64,000 bases of DNA from WS-2 sp036507005 (GCA_036507005.1 DASXQT010000021.1:28498-92497); one strand, 5' to 3'; shown: positions 21,885 to 30,725, counted from the first letter of the stretch. Numbers and translations are program-made. Notes: generated by a model from the letters alone, not told the origin.

Positions 21885-22771
21885 GGGCGCGCGTGCGACA
21901 CGAGCCTGCGCCGGGCGCTGCGCTCTCGGCAGGCCGCGCGCCCGCGCCGCGCCGGGCGCTTGCGCCATGCATCGCGCTCGCAGCCGCCGTGGCCCTCGCG
22001 CTCGGCGCCGCGCCCACACCTGCGCAGGACTTCGCGGCGCCCGAAGCACCCGGCGCGGCCCCGTCGCCCGCCGCCTTCCTCGAGCGCGCCCTTCCCGCGC
22101 AGCATCCCTCGCTCGCCGCCGAGGCGCTCGTCTCGCACTGGTACGACGTGCCCGGGCTCACCACCCGGGCGCTCGCGCTCTCGGCCGGCTGGCGAACGCT
22201 GCGCGCCGCAGCCGGGATCTCGCGCACCGGCGACCCCGAGCTGGGATGGAGCGCCGCGGCACTCGCGCTCGGGGTGGCGGGCGAGGGTGGGGGCGGGGCG
22301 CTGCGCGCCGTGGTGCGCCGCGACGCCGCTCCGGGCGCGCTCGCTGTCGAGCTCGGCCCGGGCGCCGGGCTCGAGGTGGGCGGCGGGGCCTGGGTCGATG
22401 CCGGTTTTGGCATCACACTCTCGGCCTCGGCGCCGCAGGTGCTGGTCCGCGGCGTCGGACCTCCGCTCGCGCGCGGGCTCGAGATCGGGGCGCTGTGGGT
22501 CATGGACGATCTCGCGCTCCGACTCGCCCGCGTGTCGCCCCGCGGCGGAGGCGGCGGGGCGTGGCACGACGCCACGCTCGCGCTGGCTGCGGGCCCGCTC
22601 ACGGTGTGGCTCGGGGCGCGCGACCAGCCGGCGCGCGGATCGCTCGGGCTCGCCGCGCGCGCCCGGGCGCTGGCCGTGGCCGGCGTGGTCGAGAGCCATC
22701 CCCTGCTGGGCGAGACCGTCCGGCTCTCGATCGGGCTCGCGCGCCTCCCCGAAGCGGACCTCCCGCCGTGA
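21881..22771 (+). CDS. Hypothetical exported protein, possibly beta-barrel
   Basis: 296 residues. A long basic N-terminus precedes a hydrophobic signal (CIALAAAVALALGAAPTPAQ). The mature part is Ala/Gly-rich with alternating short hydrophobic strands (LAVELGPGAGLEVGGGAWVDAGFGITLSAS), as in small outer-membrane barrels or PorV/PorQ-like proteins, but no family could be recognised. An ALSAGWRTLRAAAGI-type pattern near residue 100 also fits a barrel. GTG 21881 overlaps the upstream stop and its own stop overlaps the next GTG, so it is co-translated with its neighbours. Real gene by frame quality and coupling; function unknown. Confidence 0.75.
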   Translation: MRARVRHEPAPGAALSAGRAPAPRRALAPCIALAAAVALALGAAPTPAQDFAAPEAPGAAPSPAAFLERALPAQHPSLAAEALVSHWYDVPGLTTRALALSAGWRTLRAAAGISRTGDPELGWSAAALALGVAGEGGGGALRAVVRRDAAPGALAVELGPGAGLEVGGGAWVDAGFGITLSASAPQVLVRGVGPPLARGLEIGALWVMDDLALRLARVSPRGGGGGAWHDATLALAAGPLTVWLGARDQPARGSLGLAARARALAVAGVVESHPLLGETVRLSIGLARLPEADLPP

Positions 22772-24183
22772 GGCGCGCGCTCGTGACGCTCGCCGCGGCA
22801 CTCGCGCTCGCCGGCCTCGCGCCGCCCGCGCGGGGCGGCGACGCGCCTCTCCCCGTGCCCGACAGCACCGCGCTCGAGCCGCCGCCCGAGGCACCCGAGG
22901 GCGAGGATTTCGAGATCGAGCGCGCCGACTCGCTCGCGGACGAAAGCCTCGAGATCGGCCTGGCCGCGACCGGCCGGCCGGGCGAGGCGCCGCGGGCGAG
23001 GCGTCGCGTCCGCTACCGCGACGGCGAGCTGAGCGCCCAGGTGCGCGAGGGCGCCGGCGACCCGCTGGCCGGCGCCACGCTGGATACGCGCGCCGCCGGC
23101 GGCACGCTGCGGATCGGCCGGCTCGCGCCGCGCTGGGGCCGCGGGCTGGTGCTGGGCTCGGCCGGGGCGCCGTGGAGCCGCGCCGCGCTCGACCGCGGCG
23201 ACGGCGCCCGGTTCCGCGGACGCGCGGGAGACGGCGCCTGGTTGCGGCTCGGGGGCGGGCCCGGCGTCGAGGCGCTGGCCGCGCGATTCGGCCGGCGCGA
23301 CCTGGGCGGCGTGCGGCTCGCGGCACGAGGCGCGAGCGTCGGGCTGGTGGGCGCGCGCGGCGGCGAGCATCAGTGGAGCCTGGCACTCGCCCGGCGCGGC
23401 GGCGAGGGCGAGATCGCCGTGGATCGCTCGGGGAGATGGCGCGCGGAGGCGGGCGCGGTCCGCCGGCTCGGTCGCGCGGCGCTCGCGGGGCAGGCGCGCG
23501 GCGGGATCGACGGCTTCCGCTCGCTCGCCGAGCCCGAGCGCAGCGGCCCGGCAGAGGCCGCGGCCGTGAGTCTCGACTCGCAGCAAGGGCGCGCCGCGCT
23601 GCGCGCGATCGGGGCGCTGTGGCGCTTCCGGCCGGGTCTCGCGGGAACGCGAGGGGCGCTTGAAGTGAGCCTGCGTTTCGCTCAACATGGCAACTTCGCG
23701 TTGGGCCTCGAGGAGCAGCAGGGCGCGCGCCGCATTCCGTCGTCCGCGCGCGCGGCGCCGAGTCGCCTGCGCCGCGGGATCTGGAGCGAGTGGCGCGGCG
23801 GCCCGCCCGGCTTCCTCCTCGCGCTCCGGCACGAAGCCTGGGGTGAGGACCGGCTCGCGCGCCACGCGGTGCGGGTGGTGAGCGCGGCGCGCCTCGAGGC
23901 GCGCGGCCCGTTCGGCGCGAGCCTTGGCGTCGCGCACACCGTGTACCACGCGCGGCGCGGCGAGAGCCTCTACCTCGCGGAGGCGGAAAGCGATCGTCTC
24001 GTCTTGCGTGCGCTCGCCGGTGACGGCGAGCGCACCCGGTTGGAAGTCCGCGCGCCGCTCGGCGGCGGGACGTCGAGAGCCGCGCTCGATCTCGCGTCGG
24101 CGGCCGGCAAGCATCCGCGGCTGCGCTGGACGCTGGACTGGACGCGGCGCGCAGGGGCCCGCCGTTCGGGGCGCGCTCCGTGA
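22768..24183 (+). CDS. Hypothetical exported protein, probable outer-membrane beta-barrel
   Basis: 471 residues. Signal peptide (LVTLAAALALAGLAPPARGG), an acidic Pro/Glu-rich linker, then a long Arg/Gly/Ala-rich region of amphipathic strands (GGTLRIGRLAPRWGRGLVLG, VRLAARGASVGLVGARGGEH) that reads like an outer-membrane barrel. No known family recognised. Third member of the coupled lamin-tail unit, so the three proteins may work together at the outer membrane (inference). The aminotransferase gene begins 18 bases later but is likely functionally separate. Start GTG 22768 overlaps the upstream TGA. Confidence 0.75.
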   Translation: MRRALVTLAAALALAGLAPPARGGDAPLPVPDSTALEPPPEAPEGEDFEIERADSLADESLEIGLAATGRPGEAPRARRRVRYRDGELSAQVREGAGDPLAGATLDTRAAGGTLRIGRLAPRWGRGLVLGSAGAPWSRAALDRGDGARFRGRAGDGAWLRLGGGPGVEALAARFGRRDLGGVRLAARGASVGLVGARGGEHQWSLALARRGGEGEIAVDRSGRWRAEAGAVRRLGRAALAGQARGGIDGFRSLAEPERSGPAEAAAVSLDSQQGRAALRAIGALWRFRPGLAGTRGALEVSLRFAQHGNFALGLEEQQGARRIPSSARAAPSRLRRGIWSEWRGGPPGFLLALRHEAWGEDRLARHAVRVVSAARLEARGPFGASLGVAHTVYHARRGESLYLAEAESDRLVLRALAGDGERTRLEVRAPLGGGTSRAALDLASAAGKHPRLRWTLDWTRRAGARRSGRAP

Positions 24184-24201
24184 CCGATTCAGGGGGGAAC
24201 C

Positions 24202-25371
24202 ATGATGCTCGCGCAGCGAATGAGCCGGCTGGGCACCGAGACCGCGTTCGAGGTGCTGGCGCGCGCCCGGGACCTCGAGGCCCAGGGCCGCAAGGTGGTC
24301 CATCTCGAGATCGGCGAGCCCGACTTCGACACGCCGCGGCTCATCCGCACCGCAGCCGTCCGGGCGCTGGAGGAGGGCTTCACGCACTACGGCCCGTCGG
24401 CCGGGCTCCCCGAGTTTCGCAAGGCGATCGCCGAGCGCTGGAAGGCGGAGCGCGGCATCCCCTGCGACGCCGACAACGTCGTGGTCACGCCGGGTGCCAA
24501 GCCCATCATGTTCTTCGCCATGCTCGCCCTGCTCGAGGAGGGCGACGAGGTGCTGTACCCCAACCCCGGATTCCCGATCTACGAGTCGGTCGCGAACTTC
24601 CTCAACGCCCGGGCGGTGCCGCTCCACATGCGGGAGGAGAATGGGTTCGACCTCGATCTCCACGAGCTGGAGAAGAAGGTCACCGGCCGCACCAAGCTCC
24701 TGATCCTCAACTCCCCGCACAACCCGACCGGGGCGGTGCTGAAGCCCGAGACCGTCGAGGGGGTGGCCGCGCTCGCGCGCCGGCACAAGTTCCACATCCT
24801 GGCCGACGAGATCTACGCCCGCATCCAGTACGAGGGCCGGCATCTCTCGATCGCTTCGCTGCCCGGCATGGCGGAGCGCACCATCGTGCTCGACGGGTTC
24901 TCCAAGACCTACGCCATGACCGGCTGGCGCCTCGGCTTCGGCATCATGGAGAAGGGGCTCGCGGTCCACATCGCCCGGCTCATGACCAACTCCAACTCGT
25001 GCACCGCGACCTTCGTCCAGAAGGCCGGGCAGGCCGCGATCCAGGGCCCGCAGGACGAGGTGAGGGCGATGGTCGAGGAGTTCCGGATCCGGCGCGACAC
25101 GATCGTCGAGGGTCTGAACGCGCTGCCCGGGGTGCGCTGCTCGCGGCCGGGCGGGGCGTTCTACGTGTTCCCCAACATCCGGGGGACCGGGTTCAAGAGC
25201 GCCGAGCTCGCGAACCTGCTCCTCAACGAGGCGGGCGTGGCGAGCCTGTCGGGCACGTCGTTCGGGGCGCACGGCGAGGGCTACCTGCGCTTCTCCTACG
25301 CCAACAGCCTCGAGAACATCAAGATCGCCCTCCACAGCATCGGCGAGTTCCTGGCGGTGCGCGCCAAGTAG
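24202..25371 (+). CDS. PLP-dependent aminotransferase, class I/II (aspartate aminotransferase-like)
   Basis: 389 residues, full length for fold-type I aminotransferases. Recognised: VHLEIGEPDFDTP near the N-terminus, THYGPSAGLPEFRKAIAERW, NSPHNPTGAVL, ADEIYARIQYEGRH, and DGFSKTYAMTGWRLGF with the PLP-binding lysine at residue 235. The Arg binding the substrate alpha-carboxylate is in EGYLRFSYANS. It probably transfers the amino group of aspartate or another amino acid to 2-oxoglutarate; substrate is not certain. Cytoplasmic. A GGGGGGAA box precedes ATG 24202. Confidence 0.93.
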   Translation: MMLAQRMSRLGTETAFEVLARARDLEAQGRKVVHLEIGEPDFDTPRLIRTAAVRALEEGFTHYGPSAGLPEFRKAIAERWKAERGIPCDADNVVVTPGAKPIMFFAMLALLEEGDEVLYPNPGFPIYESVANFLNARAVPLHMREENGFDLDLHELEKKVTGRTKLLILNSPHNPTGAVLKPETVEGVAALARRHKFHILADEIYARIQYEGRHLSIASLPGMAERTIVLDGFSKTYAMTGWRLGFGIMEKGLAVHIARLMTNSNSCTATFVQKAGQAAIQGPQDEVRAMVEEFRIRRDTIVEGLNALPGVRCSRPGGAFYVFPNIRGTGFKSAELANLLLNEAGVASLSGTSFGAHGEGYLRFSYANSLENIKIALHSIGEFLAVRAK

Positions 25372-25548
25372 TGCCGCCGCTGTCGCCGCGGTGGGCGACC
25401 GCGAGCGCACCGTGGACACGGGGCGCGACCCGCGGCGCGTCTGCCGCGCGCCCGGCGCGGCGGCCGCGTTCCGGCACGCGCGGTGCAAGGCGCGTCTCCG
25501 AGCCTCACCACGTCCGCCCCCGCGACTCGCCCCCGCGGGGATCGTTCC

Positions 25549-26187
25549 ATGCGCCTTGCGCCCGCCGTCACCTGCCTCGCCCTCGCGTTCGTGCCCCATC
25601 TTCCCGCCGCCACCTCGGCGTGCGCCGACTCACCGCTCCGGCTGAACGAGATCATGGCCGGCCCGGCCCGCGACTGGGACGGCAGCGGAGCGTTCTCGTC
25701 GCGCGACGACGAGTGGGTCGAGGTCGTGAACGCCGGCGCGGCCCTCCTGGATCTCTCCGGCTTCGTGATCACCGACGGCGACTCGATCCCGCGCTACGCG
25801 CTCTCCGGGACGCTCGCCGCGGGGGCGAGGCTCGTGATCTACGGCAAGGCCTCGTACGACTGGGAGCGGGCGACCGGCCATCCCGCCTTCGGGCTCTCGC
25901 TCGCGAACAGCGGCGACGCCGTGATCCTGTGGCAGGTCGCGGGAGCCGAGACGCTGCTCGCCGACCGCTACGACTTCCGCAGCCACGAGGCCGCCGCGGA
26001 CCGCGCGGTTGGGCGCTTCCCGGACGGAACCGGAGGCTGGGCGCTGTTCGACGGCCTCAATCCCTACACCGGCGCCACGCCCCCGCAGGGGAACGCGTGC
26101 GTTCCCACGCCGGGCGCGCCGAACGCCTGCGACACCACGCCGGCGCGCGCGGTGACATGGGGAAGCCTGAAGAGCCGGTACCGGTGA
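25549..26187 (+). CDS. Small secreted lamin-tail-domain protein with WGxxKxxYR tail
   Basis: 212 residues. ATG 25549 starts a good signal peptide (MRLAPAVTCLALAFVPHLPAATSA); an upstream in-frame start at 25483 would spoil it. The body is one lamin-tail domain (LRLNEIMAGPARDWDG, DDEWVEVVNAGAALLDLSGFVITDGD, AAGARLVIYGKASYDW). It has no FlgD-like domain. Instead it ends CDTTPARAVTWGSLKSRYR, the same kind of extreme C-terminal tail as three secreted paralogues at 49-52 kb. The tail may be a sorting or retention signal (inference). Stands alone between the aminotransferase and the vapBC pair. Confidence 0.85.
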   Translation: MRLAPAVTCLALAFVPHLPAATSACADSPLRLNEIMAGPARDWDGSGAFSSRDDEWVEVVNAGAALLDLSGFVITDGDSIPRYALSGTLAAGARLVIYGKASYDWERATGHPAFGLSLANSGDAVILWQVAGAETLLADRYDFRSHEAAADRAVGRFPDGTGGWALFDGLNPYTGATPPQGNACVPTPGAPNACDTTPARAVTWGSLKSRYR

Positions 26188-26229
26188 GGCGGGTGGGGCC
26201 CGGTCGTCCCGGGCCCGGGAGGTTGAATG

Positions 26230-26260
26230 ATATGCATGAAAGTGGCATCGTCATGCATAT
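26230..26260. promoter_or_regulatory. Inverted repeat at the vapB start (candidate autoregulatory operator)
   Basis: Arms ATATGCATGA (26230-26239) and TCATGCATAT (26251-26260) are perfect 10-base inverted copies, 21 bases centre to centre, i.e. two helical turns. It is AT-rich against a very GC-rich background, and the right arm runs into the vapB ATG at 26259. VapB or VapBC binding here for autorepression is the family norm; binding at this site is inferred. Confidence 0.55.
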
Positions 26261-26459
26261 GAGAACGACTCTCAACATCGACGAAGAGCTCCTGGCACAG
26301 GCAATGGAGTTGACCGGGGTCTCGGAGAAGACCTCCCTCGTCCGTATGGGGCTCGAAGCGCTGATCGCGCGGGAGGGCGCCCGGCGTCTGGCCCGTCTGG
26401 GGGGCAGCGAGAAGCGATTGTCGGGGATCCCGAGGCGCCGATCCGGCCGGGTGGCATGA
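26259..26459 (+). CDS. vapB: VapB-type antitoxin
   Basis: 66 residues: MRTTLNIDEELLAQAMEL, then TGVSEKTSLVRMGLEALI and a basic tail. This is the ribbon-helix-helix pattern of short VapB antitoxins (strand TTLNIDEEL, two helices). It should bind and block the PIN toxin encoded next and, together with it, bind its own operator. Start ATG 26259 fits the family's N-terminus; ATG 26253 would add two residues. The start is almost immediately after the inverted repeat, so the leader is very short or absent. Its stop overlaps the toxin start (ATGA). Confidence 0.88.
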   Translation: MRTTLNIDEELLAQAMELTGVSEKTSLVRMGLEALIAREGARRLARLGGSEKRLSGIPRRRSGRVA

Positions 26460-26812
26460 TCCTGGTCGACACCTCGGTGTGGGTGGACCACCTGCGATTC
26501 CGGAACCCGAGACTCGTTTCGCTGCTCGAGGACAGCGAGGTCCTCACCCACCCCTTCGTGGTCGGTGAGCTGGCGTGCGGGCGGCTTCACAACCGCGGCG
26601 AGATCCTGCGGCTGCTGGCCACCTTGCCGGGAGCCGTGGTGGCCAGGCACGCGGATGTCCTGGCTTTCGTGGACGGCCGCCGGCTGGCGGGCCGCGGCAT
26701 CGGCTGGATCGATGCTCATCTGCTGGCGTCCGCGGTGCTCTCGCAAGTCCGCCTTCTGACTCTGGACCGGCGGCTTGCGCGCGTGGCAGGAGCCGTGGGG
26801 GTCGCGGCCTGA
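26456..26812 (+). CDS. vapC: VapC-type PIN-domain ribonuclease toxin
   Basis: 118 residues, normal PIN toxin length. The acidic metal-binding set is complete: Asp5 (ILVDTSVWVDHL), Glu38 (VVGELACG), Asp86 (GWIDAHLL) and Asp104 (TLDRRL). VapC toxins cleave specific tRNA or rRNA when released from VapB. Overlap with vapB ensures coupled translation. The pair looks intact and functional. Nothing nearby suggests a larger mobile island; the flanking genes are housekeeping. Confidence 0.92.
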   Translation: MILVDTSVWVDHLRFRNPRLVSLLEDSEVLTHPFVVGELACGRLHNRGEILRLLATLPGAVVARHADVLAFVDGRRLAGRGIGWIDAHLLASAVLSQVRLLTLDRRLARVAGAVGVAA

Positions 26813-26855
26813 GTCGAGCGGCGTTTCGAGGCGGCTGCAACCGCGTGCCGAGGCG

Positions 26856-26885
26856 TTGACCGCGCCGCGAGCGGCAGTGTAGCCT
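26856..26885 (+). promoter_or_regulatory. Candidate promoter for the transketolase genes
   Basis: TTGACC, 18 bases, TAGCCT, ending 42 bases before the GTG start at 26928. The same 18-base spacing occurs before tRNA-Leu, the tRNA-Pro array and the 48.3-kb secreted gene. Confidence 0.35.
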
Positions 26886-26927
26886 CGGAGGGTTGGACCC
26901 CCCTGATTCGATCCACGGGAGGAATTC

Positions 26928-27839
26928 GTGGCCCCCGAAGCCGTTTCCGCAAGCGAAATCGAAGCCGGCCACCGCGCCGGCCGCCTCCAGTGGCCGGTCG
27001 AGAAGCTGACGGAGAAGGCGCTCCAGATCCGGCGGGACATCGTCACCCTGCTCATCAAGTCCCAGACCGGCCACTCGGGCGGGCCGCTGTCGTGCGCGGA
27101 CTTCGGCACGGCGCTGTTCTTCCACGAGCTCAACATCGACCCCGCGAACCCGAAGTGGCCGGAGCGCGACTACTGGCACTTCTCGATCGGGCACGTCACG
27201 CCCGTGATCTACTCTCTGATGGCCGAGCGCGGCTACTTCCCGCTGCGCGACCTGATGAAGTTCCGCGCCTTCGACGGCCACGCCCAGGGGCACCCTTCGG
27301 CGCACGACACGCCGGGGATCGAGGTCTCGGCGGGATCGCTCGGCCAGGGGCTCTCGGTGTCCTGCGGGGTGGCGATGGCCTCCCGGCTCGACCAGCACCC
27401 GCGCCGGATCTACTGCGTGATGGGCGACGGCGAGCAGCAGGAAGGCCAGATCTGGGAGGCGGCGATGTTCGCCGCGCACTACAAGCTCGACAACCTGTGC
27501 GGGATCATCGACTGCAACCGCAAGCAGATCGACGGCGACGTCGAGGACACGATGGGGATCAAGCCGCTCGACGCGAAGTGGCGCTCGTTCAACTGGAACG
27601 TGATCGATTGCGACGGGCACGACATGAAGGACGTCCTCGGCGCCTTCGCAATGGCGCGCGCGCACAAGGGGCAGCCGAGCGTGATCCTGGCGCACACGGT
27701 GATGGGGAAGGGCGTCTCCTACATGGCGGACGACTACCGCTGGCACGGCAAGCCCCCGAAGCCCGACCAGGGGGAGCAGGCGCTGAAGGAGCTCGGCACC
27801 TCGTACGCCGAGTGGTCGGCGCGGCTGCTCGCCCACTGA
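26928..27839 (+). CDS. Transketolase, N-terminal (thiamine-diphosphate-binding) subunit
   Basis: 303 residues, the size of split transketolase N-subunits. GHSGGPLSCADFGTALFFHEL and SIGHVTPVIYSLMAERGYF match the family, ASAGSLGQGLSVSCGVAMA-like sequence follows, and the ThDP/Mg motif GDGEQQEGQIWEAA lies at 166-179. With the next gene it would form a heteromeric transketolase (two-carbon transfer between pentose-phosphate sugars) or a related synthase. GTG 26928 is supported by GGGAGGAA just upstream. The C-terminal subunit begins 7 bases after the stop. Confidence 0.93.
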   Translation: MAPEAVSASEIEAGHRAGRLQWPVEKLTEKALQIRRDIVTLLIKSQTGHSGGPLSCADFGTALFFHELNIDPANPKWPERDYWHFSIGHVTPVIYSLMAERGYFPLRDLMKFRAFDGHAQGHPSAHDTPGIEVSAGSLGQGLSVSCGVAMASRLDQHPRRIYCVMGDGEQQEGQIWEAAMFAAHYKLDNLCGIIDCNRKQIDGDVEDTMGIKPLDAKWRSFNWNVIDCDGHDMKDVLGAFAMARAHKGQPSVILAHTVMGKGVSYMADDYRWHGKPPKPDQGEQALKELGTSYAEWSARLLAH

Positions 27840-27846
27840 GGACCGC

Positions 27847-28821
27847 GTGAGCGTCGCGACCATCACCCTGCCCGAGAAGGTCGAGATGAAGAAGACGCGC
27901 GAGGGCTTCGGCCGCGCGCTCGTCGACCTGGGCGAGCAGGACCCACGGATCGTGGTGCTGGTGGGCGACCTCACCGAATCCACCATGGTGAGCTTCTTCG
28001 CCGAGCGCTTCCCGGAGCGCTTCATCCAGGTCGGGATCGCCGAGCAGAACATGTGCGGGGTGGCGGCCGGGCTCGCCGCCATGGGCAAGATCCCGTTCTT
28101 CGCCACCTACGGCGCCTTCGCCTCGTGCCGCGCGGCGGACCAGCTGCGCGTCACGGTCGCCTACACCAACCTCAACGTGAAGATCGGCGGGGCCCACGGC
28201 GGCATCTCGGTGGGGCCCGACGGCGCGACGCACCAGGCCATGGAGGAGATCAGCATCGTCCGCTCGATCCCCAACATGAGCATGATCGTGCCCTGCGACT
28301 TCTGGGAGACCTACAAGGCGACGATCGCCGCCGCGCGCCACAAGGGCCCGGTCTACATCCGCTTCGGGCGCGAGGACGTGCCGGTGGTGACCGGGAAGGA
28401 CACGCCCTTCACCTTCGGCCAGGGCGAGGTGTTCGCCGAGGGCACGGACGTCACGTTCATCGCGTGCGGCGTCATGGTGTACGAGGCGCTGCGGGCGCGC
28501 GAGACGCTGGCCCAGGGCGGAATCTCGGCGCGGGTGGTGGACCTCCACACCGTGAAGCCCCTGGACCGCGCGCTGATCGAGCGCTGCGCCCGCGAGACCG
28601 GCGCGATCGTGACCGCCGAGGAGCACCAGGTGAACGGCGGCCTCGGGGGCGCGGTCGCCGAAGTCGTGGTGCAGACCCACCCGGTGCCGATGGAGCTGGT
28701 CGCGGTCCACGACCGCTTCGGCCAGTCCGGCAAGCCCGCCGAGCTCATGGACGCCTTCGGCCTGCGCGCCAGGGACATCGTCGCCGCGACCGAGCGCGTG
28801 TTGAAGCGCAAGCGCCGCTGA
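27847..28821 (+). CDS. Transketolase, C-terminal subunit
   Basis: 324 residues. Pyrimidine-binding half: LVGDLTESTMVSFFAERFPERF, QVGIAEQNMCGVAAGLAAMGK (the catalytic Glu is in IAEQN), FATYGAFASCRAADQLR, and GAHGGISVGPDGATHQAMEEIS. The C-terminal domain (DVTFIACGVMVYEAL, ARVVDLHTVKPLD, TAEEHQVNGGLGGAVAEVV) is the regulatory-like fold. Complements the preceding gene to make a complete enzyme of the non-oxidative pentose phosphate pathway. A DXP-synthase-like activity cannot be excluded but the split arrangement is typical of transketolase-family pairs. Confidence 0.93.
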   Translation: MSVATITLPEKVEMKKTREGFGRALVDLGEQDPRIVVLVGDLTESTMVSFFAERFPERFIQVGIAEQNMCGVAAGLAAMGKIPFFATYGAFASCRAADQLRVTVAYTNLNVKIGGAHGGISVGPDGATHQAMEEISIVRSIPNMSMIVPCDFWETYKATIAAARHKGPVYIRFGREDVPVVTGKDTPFTFGQGEVFAEGTDVTFIACGVMVYEALRARETLAQGGISARVVDLHTVKPLDRALIERCARETGAIVTAEEHQVNGGLGGAVAEVVVQTHPVPMELVAVHDRFGQSGKPAELMDAFGLRARDIVAATERVLKRKRR

Positions 28822-28827
28822 TCCGGC

Positions 28828-30585
28828 GTGAGCGCCCGCGGCGGCACTCCGCCCGCGCCCCGCTCCCGCGCGCGGAGCGGTAGCCCGCCCCGGCCTTCGC
28901 CCCCGCGCCGCCCGCCGCCTCCCGGCGCCCCGCCCGCGCTCACCGCGCGCAGCGCTCGACTCTGGCTCCTCGCGATCACGCTGGTCGCCGCGATCCTCCG
29001 GCTCTACCGTCTCGACCTCTCGCCGCCGGGGCTCAACCAGGACGAAGCGATCAGCGCCTGGATCTCGTGGTGCCTCCTGAAGACCGGGCGCGACATGACC
29101 GGCCAGCCATGGCCGGTCTTCTACGGCCACGGGATCGGCGACTACCCGGCCACGCTCTACTTCTACACGCTGATCCCGTTCCAGCTCCTGGGCGGGCTCG
29201 GGGTGTGGAGCACGCGCCTCGCGGCCGCGGTGAGCGGGATCGCGTGCGTGCCGCTCCTCTACGGGGTCGGCGCGCGGCTCTTCGGCCGCCCCGCCGGCCT
29301 GCTGGCGGCTGCGATGCTCGCGGTCAACGCCTGGCACCTGTTCCTGAGCCGGTTCGGGGTGGGAGCCCACCAGTGCACGCTCTTCGCGCTGATCGTTCCG
29401 GCCCTGCTGCTGCGCGCCCGGCTCCCGCTCGCGGACGGGCCCGAGGCGGAGCCGAGCCCGGCCTGGGCCGCGGCGGCGGGGCTCGCCGCCGGGATCGCGT
29501 GCTACGGCTTCCAGCCCATGCGGCTCTACTTCCCGCTCCTGTTCCTCCTGCTGGTCGCGATCGATCCCGCGGCGTGGTGGAGACTCCTGCGCTCGCGGGC
29601 CGGGGCGGCGGCGCTCGCGGGGCTCGCGCTCGGGTTCGGCGCGATGGCCGGGCCGCTCGCGTGGAGGCACCTCACCGACCCGATGATCGCGCACCGCTGG
29701 GAGATGACACGGCTGTGGGCGCCCGGCACGCCGCTGCCGCAGATCGCGGGCCTGGTGCTCGCGCGCTACGCGGCGCACTTCCACCCCGACTTCCTGTTCG
29801 CGCGCGGCGACTTGTTCGAGATCGTGAAGCCGATCGGCCAGGGCGAGTTCTCCTGGTACCTGCTGCCGTGCATGGCGGCCGGGCTCGTGGCGCTCGCGGC
29901 CCGCGCGCGCGCGAGCCGGGCCGCGCGCGTGCTGATCGCGATGCTCGCCGCCTATCCCGCGGGCGACGTCATCAGCCGCTACCTGAGCGTGCACGCGCTG
30001 CGCAGCGCGCCCGGCATCCCGGCCCTCCTTCTGCTCGGGGCGTTCGGCGCGACCAGCGCCTGGACCTGGCTGCGCGCGCGCGGGCGCGCTCTCGCGCTCG
30101 CCGCGGCGGCCGCGCTCGCGCTCGCGGCGGTCGCGCTCGACGGGCGGTTCCTCGCCCGCTACTTCGGCGAGTACAACCGCCGGCCCGAGATCTATCACGG
30201 CTACCACACCGACCTGGTCGAGGCCGCGGGCTGGCTCAAGTCCAGGCTGCGCGACTCGGACGCGGTGTTCGTCACCACCATCGGGATGAACGAGCCGTGG
30301 GCGATCACGCTCGTCACGCTCGGCCACGACCCGGCGCGCTGGTTCCGCGAGCCGCGCGACATGCGGGTGGTGGGCGACTGGGAGGTGTACGTGCGCTACG
30401 GGAACATGCGCTTCATGTACGGCGACCTGTGGGTGCCCGACTACCGGCGGCTCGAGGCCGACGGCGTGCCGCAGCACGCCTGGTTCGTGGTGCGCCCCGG
30501 CGAGCTGGATCTCAAGAACCCGGTCCACGTCGTGCGCCGCCCCGACGGGCGCGAGTCGCTGTGGATCTGCGAGATCACGATCTGA
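28828..30585 (+). CDS. GT39/ArnT-like membrane glycosyltransferase
   Basis: 585 residues. After a Pro-rich basic N-terminus come about a dozen hydrophobic helices. GLNQDEAISAWI near residue 70 is the acidic DE motif in the first periplasmic loop of PMT/ArnT enzymes, followed by GDYPATLYFYTLIPFQLLGG and WSTRLAAAVSGIACVPLLYGVGARLFG, which are typical GT39 lines. It likely transfers a sugar from a polyprenyl-phosphate donor to an envelope acceptor outside the membrane. The C-terminal ~140 residues form a soluble domain. GTG start 6 bases after the transketolase stop. Confidence 0.85.
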   Translation: MSARGGTPPAPRSRARSGSPPRPSPPRRPPPPGAPPALTARSARLWLLAITLVAAILRLYRLDLSPPGLNQDEAISAWISWCLLKTGRDMTGQPWPVFYGHGIGDYPATLYFYTLIPFQLLGGLGVWSTRLAAAVSGIACVPLLYGVGARLFGRPAGLLAAAMLAVNAWHLFLSRFGVGAHQCTLFALIVPALLLRARLPLADGPEAEPSPAWAAAAGLAAGIACYGFQPMRLYFPLLFLLLVAIDPAAWWRLLRSRAGAAALAGLALGFGAMAGPLAWRHLTDPMIAHRWEMTRLWAPGTPLPQIAGLVLARYAAHFHPDFLFARGDLFEIVKPIGQGEFSWYLLPCMAAGLVALAARARASRAARVLIAMLAAYPAGDVISRYLSVHALRSAPGIPALLLLGAFGATSAWTWLRARGRALALAAAAALALAAVALDGRFLARYFGEYNRRPEIYHGYHTDLVEAAGWLKSRLRDSDAVFVTTIGMNEPWAITLVTLGHDPARWFREPRDMRVVGDWEVYVRYGNMRFMYGDLWVPDYRRLEADGVPQHAWFVVRPGELDLKNPVHVVRRPDGRESLWICEITI

Positions 30586-30680
30586 TCGACGCCCCGGCGC
30601 GGCATCGCGGGGCGCGCGGCGTGGCCCCGTGCGCGCGCCGCCGGCGCCTCGCGACCCCGTTTCTGCTCCCGGCGTCGCAT

Positions 30681-30710
30681 TGACGCACGCTTCCCGCACC
30701 GCCTATATTT
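30681..30710 (+). promoter_or_regulatory. Promoter of tRNA-Leu
   Basis: TTGACG, 18-base spacer, TATATT, ending 15 bases before the mature tRNA 5' end. Placement fits a short leader removed by RNase P. The near-identical element before the minus-strand tRNA array strengthens the call. Confidence 0.65.
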
Positions 30711-30725
30711 CCGCCCGGTCTTTTC

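Noticed and set aside
25483..25548. Longer N-terminus of the small lamin-tail protein
   Set aside because: The extra residues lack signal-peptide character and displace the clear signal starting at ATG 25549.
21388..25599. A 1403-codon minus-strand open frame
   Set aside because: Antisense to four sound genes including the aminotransferase; composition is typical of GC-driven shadow frames.
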